Assembly: GCA_016213775.1 (NCBI GenBank)
Contig: JACQZR010000131.1
Coordinates: 1-34,784, forward strand
DNA: 34,784 bases
Source of the DNA: Acidobacteriota bacterium
Lineage (GTDB): Bacteria; Acidobacteriota; Terriglobia; Bryobacterales; Bryobacteraceae
Reading direction: 5' to 3'
Position 1 is the stretch's first letter, and each line of letters opens with the position of its first letter. A model generated the notes under the pieces. The model ran no database searches. It saw only the letters and a list, made by a program, of their open reading frames with translations, and was not told the DNA's origin. Shown here one piece after another: positions 7,689 to 15,874 of the stretch. Made by a program: the position numbers and the translations under genes.

Positions 7689-10600
7689 GACCTGATGCGA
7701 AATCGGAAGATGTTTTCCGATATGACTCGGTCGGCCGCATCGAGGATCTCGGCGTGGAGCGCGTAGTCGCCAGGTATGTCGAGGCGGGCATCGGCGGCCG
7801 CTGCCTTGCTGACCGAATCGGACGGGAGCGAGACCGGAACAACGACAGACTTTGTTTCGATGGGGCCGCGGATTTGCCAGCGAAGTTGTGCCCCTTGTAC
7901 TGGCGTGAGACGGTCGTTGACGGCCCAGAGGTCACAGTGAAACGCTTCGCCTGTCTTCCAGTCGTCGCGGTCGTAATCGAACAACGCTGCGACCGGCTCG
8001 AAGCTGCGCCGTACGGTGTCGTAAACAAGCGTTGGGACGCGGTTGAAGTCGATCGCCGCCATGGTTACCGAAGGCCAGATGTCGATGGCGTGGAAATGGA
8101 GAATGCCGCCTGCGCCATCGGACTTGCGGCGGCGCATGCGCTCGATGGCGATCTGGAAGAGGCGCGCGACGTAGGCCTGCGTTTGCGGGATGTATTCGCG
8201 GAGGGTCTTGCCTTCAGGACTGCCCCAGGCGCGGAAGGCTTCCGTGATCTGCAGACGCCGCCAGACCCATTCGTCCTCGTGCTGTCCGATTGGCCAGTGG
8301 TTGGGCAGGAATTGAATGAGCGTTTCGTAATTCGGGAGGCTTGTCGCGCCGAGCTCGGACACGAAGCTCTGGGTCATGTTGCGGTATTGCCAGATAGTCC
8401 CGTTGTACCAGCCGTGGTAGACGTGAGAATCGCCGAAGCGGCCGGTGGACCGGACAACAGGACGGCGCTGCGGATCGAGCAATGACGGGCGCGCGGCCAG
8501 GTGTTTCGTTAAGTCGTGGTAGTTGACGAAATCCTCTTCGTCGCTGGTGGCCCATAGCGCAATCGACGGATGATTGCGCGCGTAGCGGATGTGATTGTCG
8601 TAGAGCGCGGCGGCACGAACGGAGAAACGCGTGTCTTGTGGATACCAGGCTTCAAGGAAGTCCTGCCAGAGGAGGATGCCGTTCTCGTCGGCCAGATCGT
8701 AGAATTCGCGGTTGCTGAAGTGGCAATGGAGGCGGATCATGTTGATGTTCATGCCCATCATCAGCTTGAGATCGCGCTCGTACTTCTCGCGCGTCATTTC
8801 GGACATAAAGAGGTGATAGTAGTAATTTGTCCCGCGGATGAAGATGCGCTTGCCGTTGAGGTAGAAGTTCCATCCAACTTTCTCGATTTCGCGGATGCCG
8901 ACAGCGAGCGAACGGCCATCAACGGCCCGTCCTTTGGCGTCGAGGAGGCGCAGGTCCAGCGTGTAGAGGCTGGGTTCGCCGTGGTCGCGCGTCCACCAGA
9001 GACGGGGGTTCTTCACAGGGATCGTAAGGCGGCGGGAAGCGGCGGGGAGTCGCACCTGATAACGGTCGGCGGATTGGAAGTTGCGCGGGGTGAGGGTGGC
9101 CTCCCACACGAGCCCGTCTGTCGCCTCAGCTTCCAAATCGAGCTCCACGGTGGCCTGGGTACCGTGCAGTCTGGTGTTGACCGCAACGTCGCGGATCGCC
9201 GAGGGCTGGAGCCGCACGGAGCGCGTGATGCCGAGCGCCGTGATGTCGTCGGGTTTCTGATCCACCGCACCGTAGGCGCCTTTGATGGTGTAAGGGCGGT
9301 GCTTCCAGTAGTAGCTCACCGGAGTCCAGACGCGAACCAGGATCGTGTTCTCTCCAGGGCGGGTTTTCACTGGGTACGAGTAGGGGTCGATGTAGCCCTC
9401 GTGGCGGCCGAGAAATTCGCCGTTGAGCCACGTGTCAGCGTAGTAGTCGGTGGCGTCGAATTGAAGATGAATGTTGGAGGGATTGCCGGCTGGTGCCTGG
9501 AAAGTGCGACGGTACCACCACTCTTTCCGGCTCACCCATTCGGCATCGCGCGTGTAGAGGGATTGCGGAGAGAGCCATTGCGTATGGACACTGCCGGGCA
9601 CATGCACCTTCTTCCAGCCCGATTGCGGCGGGCCGTTCCCTTTCTCTGAGAAGGCGAGTTCCCATTCGCCATCGAGAGAAAACGCATAAGGAGTGAACGG
9701 CGTAAGCGGCCGGTTGCTCACGACGGTACTGGGGATGCGTGGGGCCGGGCGCTTCACGGCAGCCGCAGTTTCCGACGGACCCGAAACGCTCGCGAGCAGT
9801 GGCCCGGTGATGATTCGGTATTCGCGGCGCGCTTCCATCACCGTCTCGTTGCCCTTCCATTTGGGGAACGCGATGGCGACGCGTGCCGGTCCAGTGCCGC
9901 GGTCGGCGAGCACTCGGCGCGAGCATGCACCCGTCCATCGCAGGGATGCATCGAGAGCGACGATACCGAGTGCGGCGTAATTGGCTTCCTTCTGGTAGTA
10001 CACGATGTGGCCGCCGGGAAGCTGTGTCCATCTGCGCGCGGCGACTTCAGATGATGGCGGCTCGCTCGCCTCCGGGCCGCTGGGGAAGTTGTGATCGTCG
10101 CCGTCGAGGCAGCGGTTGAAGGGAAGGTACGGCGCGGCTGAGATTGCGGTGAAGCGGAAACCTCGGGAGGCTTTCCATTCGAATCCTGCGCCGTTGGCTG
10201 TCCAGGTGATCTCCCATGCTTCGTTGGCGCTGGTGAGCCGGAGCCGTGCGCGCAGCGGGCCGGGCTCGACGAGTTCCACTTTTTCGAAAGGGCCGCTGCC
10301 GCCCAGTGAAGTCCAGCCGGAGTTGGGGCCATCAACTCCCGGAACAGGGGGTGGTGAAAATGTTTTGGCCTGCGGAGTATCTTCATGGACATCGCCCTTC
10401 AACGCATCGGGTCCTTCGGGCGTTGTCTCCACGAGATTCAGAATGCGTTGCGGGCCGGCATGCAGCGCGTAGGCTTCCACAATGGCGGCGGTCTTGAGGT
10501 CGATTACAGCGCGGAATTGCGGATTGCCGAATTCGACTCGCCATTGGCCGAGGCGGCGGAAGAGAATCGGATTGGTGAAGTTGGTTTGCACCGCGGTGCA

Positions 10601-10867
10601 GCAGGAGATCCGGTAGCGCGGCAGCTCACCCGGAATGAGCGAGGCAGGGAAGAGCAGCTCGGTCCGCGTGAGCTGGTACGACAGTTCGACACCGCGCTCA
10701 TCCGTCACCGTGAAACCGGTGCGATTGCCTCCGAGCCGCGCGAGCGGAACAGCGACGGGTTCGTTGTCGCGAGAGTAGAGCCCCGTTGGCTCCTCCACGC
10801 GAACGGTCCATGTCTGCGCGGCCGGCAGCAAGGCGGCTGCGGCAAGAACGATCCACAATCTTGTCAC
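7685..10867 (-). CDS. Secreted GH2-family glycoside hydrolase with large N-terminal extension
   Basis: This 1060-residue enzyme starts at GTG 10867 with a signal peptide (MTRLWIVLAAAALLPAAQ). Residues about 20-380 form a beta-rich domain I cannot assign. Then come a GH2 sugar-binding jelly-roll (from about 395, FSLDGEWELAF), an immunoglobulin-like domain, and a (beta/alpha)8 barrel starting near GKRIFIRGTNYYYH. The probable nucleophile is Glu838 in VSELGATS. The acid/base site is in ALWATSDEEDF; Glu777 aligns with the catalytic Glu of the usual N-E pair, but the preceding Asn is Asp776 here. Its overall look is beta-mannosidase/beta-galactosidase-like; the substrate is unknown. It is monocistronic, divergent from the aminotransferase gene. 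A 63-bp stretch coding the segment after the acid/base residue recurs exactly at 15945-16007. Confidence 0.85.
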   Translation of the reverse strand: MTRLWIVLAAAALLPAAQTWTVRVEEPTGLYSRDNEPVAVPLARLGGNRTGFTVTDERGVELSYQLTRTELLFPASLIPGELPRYRISCCTAVQTNFTNPILFRRLGQWRVEFGNPQFRAVIDLKTAAIVEAYALHAGPQRILNLVETTPEGPDALKGDVHEDTPQAKTFSPPPVPGVDGPNSGWTSLGGSGPFEKVELVEPGPLRARLRLTSANEAWEITWTANGAGFEWKASRGFRFTAISAAPYLPFNRCLDGDDHNFPSGPEASEPPSSEVAARRWTQLPGGHIVYYQKEANYAALGIVALDASLRWTGACSRRVLADRGTGPARVAIAFPKWKGNETVMEARREYRIITGPLLASVSGPSETAAAVKRPAPRIPSTVVSNRPLTPFTPYAFSLDGEWELAFSEKGNGPPQSGWKKVHVPGSVHTQWLSPQSLYTRDAEWVSRKEWWYRRTFQAPAGNPSNIHLQFDATDYYADTWLNGEFLGRHEGYIDPYSYPVKTRPGENTILVRVWTPVSYYWKHRPYTIKGAYGAVDQKPDDITALGITRSVRLQPSAIRDVAVNTRLHGTQATVELDLEAEATDGLVWEATLTPRNFQSADRYQVRLPAASRRLTIPVKNPRLWWTRDHGEPSLYTLDLRLLDAKGRAVDGRSLAVGIREIEKVGWNFYLNGKRIFIRGTNYYYHLFMSEMTREKYERDLKLMMGMNINMIRLHCHFSNREFYDLADENGILLWQDFLEAWYPQDTRFSVRAAALYDNHIRYARNHPSIALWATSDEEDFVNYHDLTKHLAARPSLLDPQRRPVVRSTGRFGDSHVYHGWYNGTIWQYRNMTQSFVSELGATSLPNYETLIQFLPNHWPIGQHEDEWVWRRLQITEAFRAWGSPEGKTLREYIPQTQAYVARLFQIAIERMRRRKSDGAGGILHFHAIDIWPSVTMAAIDFNRVPTLVYDTVRRSFEPVAALFDYDRDDWKTGEAFHCDLWAVNDRLTPVQGAQLRWQIRGPIETKSVVVPVSLPSDSVSKAAAADARLDIPGDYALHAEILDAADRVISENIFRFRIRS
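8478..8540 (+). repeat. 63-bp direct repeat, parental copy inside the GH2 gene
   Basis: This segment is identical over all 63 bases, and in the same orientation, to 15945-16007, 7467 bases away. Here it lies in frame within the conserved barrel of the GH2 enzyme, starting at the third base of codon 776, so this copy is taken as the original. The flanking bases differ from the second copy immediately on both sides. Confidence 0.95.
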
Positions 10868-10906
10868 TTCGGTTCAATGTAGCGTATGGTGGGACTTCAT
10901 ACAAAT

Positions 10907-12214
10907 ATGGACTCCAACCGACTCGCCATCCTCGGCGGCGACCCGATTCGCAAGAGGCCATTCTCACCGTGGCCCCAGTATCACCCTTCCGACATCGCCC
11001 GCATCACCCAAGTGGTGGAAAGCCGGCATTGGGGAGGCTACCCATATCCGACAAAGCTCGCGTCGCAGTTCTGTGATGCGTTCGCGGAACTGCATGGGAC
11101 GAAGTATGCGCTGCCCGTAGTGAACGGCACGGTTGCCATTACCGCGGCCCTAATGGCGGCCGGGATCAAGTTCGGAGATGAGGTGATTGTTCCAGCATAC
11201 ACGTGGGACGGGACCGCTACGGCCGCGCTCGCGATGGGGGCGATCCCTGTGTTTGCCGATGTCGACCCGGACACTTACTGCCTCGATGCGGCTTCCGTGC
11301 GGCGCGCAATCACGCCCCGCACAAGGGCCATCGTGCCGGTGCATCTGGCCATGCGGTTTGCGGACATGGACGCGTTGAACGCCATCGCGGCGGAACACGG
11401 GTTGAATATGATCGAGGACTGCGCCCATGCGCACGGCGGGGCCTTTCATGGCAAAGGCGCGGGAGCAATGGGCGACATCGGCTGCTTCAGTTTGCAGGAG
11501 AGCAAGCTCATGACCGCGGGCGAAGGCGGCATGCTCACGACCAACAAGCTGGAACACTACGAGGCCTTGCAGACAGTGATCAATTGCGGGCGCGCGAGCA
11601 TCACCGATCAATTCGGGCAGCGGCTGCTGGGCCTCAACTACCGCATGACCGACTTGCAGATCGCACTTCTGATCGGGCAGATCGAGATGCTGCCGGAATT
11701 GCGGGTACGGCGGGCGGCACACGCTGCGCTGCTCACAGAGTTGCTGGCGGGGATTCCGCATGTGCGCGCGCTGCCGCCGCAACCGGCAATCACACAACCG
11801 ACGCATTACACCTACGTGTTTCAATACCGGCCCGAAGCCGGTGCCGCCGCCCCGCATCGCGATCTCTTTGTCGCGGCGTTGGAGAAGGAGGGTATCCCGT
11901 GCGATGGACGCTTCTATGAGCCGGTGTATCGCAGCGACCTCTTTTGTGCGACTCCGGCGAACTGCCCGCAGCTTTCGTCCGATTATTCAACGACACACTG
12001 CCCGGTGTCGGAACGGGCGGCGTATGAGGAGTCCGTGTGGATCTTCCAGTTCACTTTGATTGGGACAGAGGACGATGTGCGCGATGTGGCGCGCGGCGTG
12101 GAGAAAGTGGTGGCGAACCTGGAGGTGCTCTCGCAGCAGGATCCGAAACTCGCGGGCGGCAAAGCGATGGGCCGCGCGCAGCGGGCGCGCTTTGAGCGGA
12201 AGCAGAATTACTGA
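10907..12214 (+). CDS. DegT/DnrJ/EryC1/StrS family PLP aminotransferase
   Basis: A fold-type I aminotransferase of 435 residues, a family that usually aminates keto-sugars on nucleotide carriers for glycans or antibiotics. Seen are LAILGG at the N-terminus, the cofactor region (VVNGTVAITAALMA), VPAYTWDGTATA, IEDCAHAHGG with the PLP-contacting Asp, and the Schiff-base lysine K200 in ESKLMTAGEGG. The segment NYRMTDLQIALLIGQ is typical of the family. I prefer ATG 10907, which has GGTGGGA upstream and gives the usual N-terminus; ATG 10886 is possible. No sugar dehydratase or glycosyltransferase lies nearby, so the product cannot be inferred from context. The C-terminal 30 residues are basic and look like an extension. 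Confidence 0.9.
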   Translation: MDSNRLAILGGDPIRKRPFSPWPQYHPSDIARITQVVESRHWGGYPYPTKLASQFCDAFAELHGTKYALPVVNGTVAITAALMAAGIKFGDEVIVPAYTWDGTATAALAMGAIPVFADVDPDTYCLDAASVRRAITPRTRAIVPVHLAMRFADMDALNAIAAEHGLNMIEDCAHAHGGAFHGKGAGAMGDIGCFSLQESKLMTAGEGGMLTTNKLEHYEALQTVINCGRASITDQFGQRLLGLNYRMTDLQIALLIGQIEMLPELRVRRAAHAALLTELLAGIPHVRALPPQPAITQPTHYTYVFQYRPEAGAAAPHRDLFVAALEKEGIPCDGRFYEPVYRSDLFCATPANCPQLSSDYSTTHCPVSERAAYEESVWIFQFTLIGTEDDVRDVARGVEKVVANLEVLSQQDPKLAGGKAMGRAQRARFERKQNY

Positions 12215-12216
12215 CC

Positions 12217-12699
12217 ATGCGTTGCGTGATTGCACTGATCGCGGCGGCCTGCCTGGGGCAACAGGATCACCGCGAGGATGTTCCCTTTGACATTCTGGTG
12301 AAGCTCATCACGCAGGCTGCGCGGGAGCGCTTCCGTCCGATCATGACGTATCGCATCGAGCGCCGGCCTAGCGGCCTGTCGTGGTACGAAGCCAAGTACG
12401 CTTTGCCTGGAGCGCGAACGTGCCGTATCTTTGAGACGCCGAAGGTTGCCTTCATCTGCGAGTGGGACAAGCCGAAGGCAGGCACGGCGGCGAAGTACAC
12501 GTACGCGGAAGCTGTGAAGCAGTTTGAGGCCGCGCTTGGTGCGGAGTGGGCAAAGGCCACCATCCCGGGCCGAACGCCGCGTGTGCGATTCACCGCGAGG
12601 AATGAGGCACGCGAGGGGACGATCGAAATCGCGGACGCTGAACGTGGCGCCGACTGGAGCCTGCGCATCACCTTCTACGCGATGGAAATGCCAGAGTGA
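12217..12699 (+). CDS. Small secreted protein of unknown function
   Basis: The 160-residue protein begins two bases after the aminotransferase stop and is probably cotranscribed with it. The N-terminus MRCVIALIAAACLGQQ is a signal peptide, so the mature protein of about 145 residues should be exported. The mature part is mixed alpha/beta with several aromatic residues and two cysteines (CRIFETPKVAFICEW) that could pair. I recognise no family and assign no function. Confidence 0.7.
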   Translation: MRCVIALIAAACLGQQDHREDVPFDILVKLITQAARERFRPIMTYRIERRPSGLSWYEAKYALPGARTCRIFETPKVAFICEWDKPKAGTAAKYTYAEAVKQFEAALGAEWAKATIPGRTPRVRFTARNEAREGTIEIADAERGADWSLRITFYAMEMPE

Positions 12700-12717
12700 T
12701 CATCTGCGAAACCGGCG

Positions 12718-12738
12718 ATGATGTATACTATACATCAT
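12718..12738. promoter_or_regulatory. Palindromic operator over the vapB start codon
   Basis: A perfect 10-bp inverted repeat (ATGATGTATA / TATACATCAT) around a single central C. The right arm covers the first two bases of the vapB ATG (12737). TATACT at 12724-12729 is a good -10 box; initiation about seven bases later would begin at or next to the ATG, giving a leaderless mRNA. Ribbon-helix-helix antitoxins are known to bind such palindromes to repress their own operon, so autorepression is the likely mode; the leaderless start is inference. The -35 region (about 12701-12706) is weak. Confidence 0.65.
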
Positions 12739-12994
12739 GCGGCGGACGCAGCTTTACCTCGAGGACGAACTGTGGCAGATCCTGCACAATCAGGCCACAC
12801 GCCAGCAGACCAGCGTTTCCGAACTCGTTCGGCAGGCCCTAAGGGAGCGATACCTTGGTAGTCTGAGCGAACGCAAGAAGGCGATGATGGCTTTTGTCGG
12901 CATATGGGAAGACCGGGATGACCTGCCGGCCACGGAGACGTACATTCGAAACCTTCGCAAAGGAAGCCGGCTAAGCCGCCTTGGGATCAAATGA
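12737..12994 (+). CDS. vapB: Ribbon-helix-helix antitoxin (VapB-type)
   Basis: An 85-residue antitoxin. The first 40 residues have the ribbon-helix-helix pattern: an N-terminal strand RRTQLYLED, helix LWQILHNQATRQ, turn and second helix SVSELVRQALRERY. The C-terminal half is charged and would wrap and inhibit the toxin. No Shine-Dalgarno can exist, because the start codon lies inside the palindromic operator. Its stop overlaps the start of the PIN-domain toxin gene in an ATGA at 12991-12994, which is the standard organisation of a vapBC module. Confidence 0.88.
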   Translation: MRRTQLYLEDELWQILHNQATRQQTSVSELVRQALRERYLGSLSERKKAMMAFVGIWEDRDDLPATETYIRNLRKGSRLSRLGIK

Positions 12995-13380
12995 GCGTCC
13001 TGGTGGATTCCGACATCCTGATCGAAGTCTCGCGCGGGAGGGATGCGGATACCCTCGCTTGTTGGGGGCTGTTGTCGGACTCCAGCGAACCGATCCTCTA
13101 CTCCCCGGTGAGTTCCGCCGAGCTTTGGGCAGGGGCGCGGCCCAGAGAGCACGCCTTACTGGAGGGACTTTTTGGTGCTTTGCTTTGCGTGCCGGTCAAC
13201 GAGGAAATCGGGCGAGCGGCCGGGGAACTCCTGCGGCTGTATGCGAAAAGCCACGGGCTGGAAATTGGTGATGCGATGATCGCGGCTTCCGCGATGGATC
13301 GGGATGCCGCGCTCTGGACTCGCAACCGGAAGCACTATCCCATGCGGGGCCTGAGGTTCCATAACGCCGTTCCGTCGTAG
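12991..13380 (+). CDS. vapC: PIN-domain ribonuclease toxin (VapC)
   Basis: A 129-residue PIN-domain protein expected to be a Mg-dependent RNase that stops growth when freed from its antitoxin. Conserved acidic residues are Asp6 in LVDSDIL, Glu44 in SSAELWAG and Asp94 in IGDAMIAA, followed by the family tail LWTRNRKHY (about 109-116) with Asn112. VapC toxins usually cleave tRNA or rRNA; the target here is unknown. The gene is complete and of normal length, so the module is probably functional. It sits at the edge of a segment rich in broken genes. Confidence 0.92.
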   Translation: MSVLVDSDILIEVSRGRDADTLACWGLLSDSSEPILYSPVSSAELWAGARPREHALLEGLFGALLCVPVNEEIGRAAGELLRLYAKSHGLEIGDAMIAASAMDRDAALWTRNRKHYPMRGLRFHNAVPS

Positions 13381-13533
13381 TGGTGCGCGCGTTAATCAGC
13401 CGGGACTGGCGCCTTCGTCCCGCCCGCCACTGAGGGCGCCGTGCAGATCCGCCGATTTAGAAAGCATGCGCGGAACTGACGAATCGGGGCGGGCCTTTGC
13501 CGGCAGCCAGCGACAGATCCAAACCTATGTGAA

Positions 13534-14129
13534 TTGGCGGCAACCGAATTGAACGCGGCGATCCAGGGAAGATTCCCGGAACTGCGCGAGGCAAGGTTCA
13601 GTTGGGTTTCGCCAATTGAAAGCGATCGGTTTGCGGAATACGCGGATGAGAGCTTTCTCCGGGCGCTTGGTCAAGGACATCTCGCGGGTTCGCTCCGTGA
13701 ATTCTGGCCGTCCGGCGGGCCACGTTGTATGCGTCGGCAGTTGCCGATTCCAATGAGGCCGGGGCCTGGCGAGGGGTCGTTTGGGTGGAAGCCAAGAGCT
13801 ATCCCGAAGAGATGCGATCGAAGGGATGCATGGCAGGGGAGACGTCGCGACCTTTGATTGAGCAATCGCTGGAGTGCGCGCGAGCCTGGCTGGGAGCCGA
13901 GGAGCGATCCAACTGGTGCGGCGCTTTCTATCAATTCGCTAACCGTCTCGCGCACATTTACTTCTTGCGAGAGATCGCAGGAGTTCCAGCATGGCTAGTG
14001 AATGGTTGCTTCCTTGACGATCCGCATTCGCCTACGGCGCAGGAGGTCTGGAGGAGGGAGATTGTCGCAGCTTATCAGGTAATGGGCTTATCAAGTGATA
14101 GGTCTCTGGGATGCGTGGCGGAGGTGTAA
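13534..14129 (+). pseudogene. Frameshifted PD-(D/E)XK-like gene
   Basis: Two frames together give one protein of about 198 residues. The first frame (TTG 13534 to about 13727) ends in LREFWPSGGPR. The second frame resumes at about 13728 with YASAVADSNEAG and continues through VVWVEAKSYPEEM, YQFANRLAHIYFLREIAG and CFLDDPHSPTA. Restoring a single base in TTG-TAT near 13727/13728 gives R-W-Y-A-S-A-V-A and joins the halves, so a one-base deletion explains the break. The E-x-K in VEAK after a strand is the usual core of PD-(D/E)XK nuclease folds; the family itself I know only as uncharacterised. No Shine-Dalgarno is clear. A sequencing error is the alternative to a true pseudogene. The 150 bases after vapC hold nothing else I recognise. 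Confidence 0.6.
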
Positions 14130-14150
14130 CGCGATGCCGCGCGCGAGGCT

Positions 14151-15220
14151 TTGACGCCGAACGCGACAGTGCCTGTCCTTGGAGGTCGGGCAGGTTGGGG
14201 CGGGGTTCTCGAGCGCGAATGGCGCTTCCACCAGGATCAAAAAGGGAGGGCGTTGTTTCTTGCTCTGGCCAACCGCGGTGGGAGTTGCAGCCTGCGGCGC
14301 TTCGACGCCGCAAGCGGGCATTTAACGGGCTCCTCGCTGAGGCATGAAGGTTCATTCCAAAGACAGTTCGCCTCGTATCGTGCTGTGAGCACCCTGGTGA
14401 CCGGTCCTGGATCAGTTTCCATCGAGCGATTGTCAGTGGAAGATCTGGCACGCATGCAGGCAGAGGCAGGTTTAGGTGCATCTAGCCGACAGACAACCGT
14501 GACGCCGCAAAGTCTGTTCGATGGAGTGAACGCGCTTTTCGATAACTGTCTTTCGGTCGAAGGCATCGGAAAATCCGAACCGCATTACCGCCACCCTACC
14601 GCCTTCCGGCACGTAGCCGGGAGTTGCTCCGTGGATGGGGTGCGGCCGGTGAGCGAGGCGTATCGCCGGATGGAGACGAACTGGCGTGGTGGCAGTTGCC
14701 GGTCGGCCCAGAACTGGCGTTGGGAAAAGAAGCGCGACAATTTGAGAAAGCGGTGGCGAACTGCGGGATGGAAGAAGGTAGCCGCCGCGTCGATCTGGCG
14801 CGCCAGTGCGCAGAGGGCCACTACGAACTGGTGGAACTGAAATTCGGCGAACATTGTGGGACGCCATTACGGGCGGCGATGGAGATCCTTGGGTATGGAC
14901 CCGTGTACGTCTTTTCGAGGCAGCATGCGAGGGAGTTGGGCTACGAAACCGAGAACGGACTGCTGGCAGCAGGGCGAATCAGTTTGAAGGTCACGATGCC
15001 CCCGGATGCCTACTTGCAGGGATCATTGGCGAAGCTGGAAGATGCGTTCAACGACGGTTTGTCCGTGTTGCTCCGATTATTTGGAATGCCCTTGTTGATG
15101 GATTTTGCATTCGAGGCGCTACCGGAGTGGGCCGACGAATCGAACGCCTGCGCAGCGATGGAGAAGCGTAGTAGTGTGTACCGGCTAGCGCCCGGTCAGC
15201 GCTCTCTAGTGCTGGAATAG
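14151..15220 (+). pseudogene. Probable frameshifted gene with a PD-(D/E)XK-like C-terminal part
   Basis: Two consecutive frames look coding. The upstream frame (TTG 14151 to about 14600) contains VLEREWRFHQDQKGRALFL and SIERLSVEDLARMQ. The downstream frame (open from 14546, a TTG at 14624, stop at 15220) contains DELAWWQLPVGPEL, RRVDLAR, GHYELVELKFGE, AAMEILGYG and a conserved-looking C-terminus MDFAFEALPEW. The pattern VDLA followed by E-L-K on the next strand again suggests a PD-(D/E)XK fold. The switch of frame falls somewhere between 14550 and 14690. It could be one broken gene or two overlapping genes; I cannot decide without homologues. Confidence 0.45.
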
Positions 15221-15276
15221 GGAATTCCACGCAGTGCCTCGGCGAGGGTCGGTTGACGGAGCGCCGGGCAGAGACC

Positions 15277-15861
15277 TCACATCTCCGTTTTCCCGATTCG
15301 CCTGAAGCCTACCCTGGCCCAGTAGTTCTCCAACTTCTTGCGGGCCGCCTCGAAAGCGCGCTGTTTGGTCATGCCGCGAGGTAGAGGCTGAGGAGGTTTC
15401 CAATCCGGACTCTGCCAGCCTTCGAACTGCAAGGGGAACGGTTTGGTCACCACTAGGCCGCAGCCTCGGGAGAAACAGTCGAGGGCCGTTGTGACGGCCA
15501 TGATTCCCAGACCTTTGCCTCGGTATTTCGGTTTTACGGTTGCGCGGTTAGCGATCAAAAGGTCGCTGTCGAAAGCATCCGGGAACTGCTTCGTGACTAG
15601 GTCGGACCAGTTGCCGGCGTCATCGTAGAGGTCGAAGAAATCGGCGGTTTCGCCGTGCGAATCCATGACTTCGAGGGCACTGAACCCGGCTTCCACTGCT
15701 GTGGAGAGAGAGACGAGGAACAGCCCGATGGTCCCGGCCGTTGTGGTTTCTTCGTCTTCTCCAAGCAGGAGGATCTCGCCATCGATCTCAAGAACGTGGT
15801 CACTCGGCTCCAACGGCTGGGCGGCGCGGGTGGTCTCGAATCGGACAGTCGCGTTTATCAT
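15277..15861 (-). CDS. GNAT-like acetyltransferase
   Basis: The 194-residue protein has the acetyl-CoA binding signature of GNAT enzymes, KYRGKGLG (within VKPKYRGKGLGIMAVTT), at about residues 110-125. This is preceded by beta-strands around DLLIANRATV and followed by the C-terminal ENYWARVGFRRIG, the usual last strands of the fold. The acceptor is unknown. The start ATG 15861 is set by an unusually strong Shine-Dalgarno (15865-15873). The gene lies directly downstream of a short chimeric frame and the PQQ-propeller gene on the same strand. It has no RHH antitoxin beside it, so I do not call it a TacT-type toxin. Confidence 0.72.
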   Translation of the reverse strand: MINATVRFETTRAAQPLEPSDHVLEIDGEILLLGEDEETTTAGTIGLFLVSLSTAVEAGFSALEVMDSHGETADFFDLYDDAGNWSDLVTKQFPDAFDSDLLIANRATVKPKYRGKGLGIMAVTTALDCFSRGCGLVVTKPFPLQFEGWQSPDWKPPQPLPRGMTKQRAFEAARKKLENYWARVGFRRIGKTEM

Positions 15862-15864
15862 GAG

Positions 15865-15873
15865 TCCCTCCTT
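15865..15873 (-). promoter_or_regulatory. Strong Shine-Dalgarno of the GNAT gene
   Basis: The minus strand reads AAGGAGGGA, with the GGAGG core five bases before ATG 15861. It is the best ribosome binding site I saw in the window. It lies one base after the TGA of the short upstream frame, which suggests that the GNAT gene was evolved to follow a translated upstream gene. Confidence 0.8.
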
Positions 15874-15874
15874 G

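Noticed and set aside
15277-15861. GNAT gene as a TacT-type toxin with an upstream antitoxin
   Set aside because: The upstream short frame is a chimera with a GH2 fragment and shows no ribbon-helix-helix pattern, and the protein does not have the usual compact TacT length or neighbourhood.
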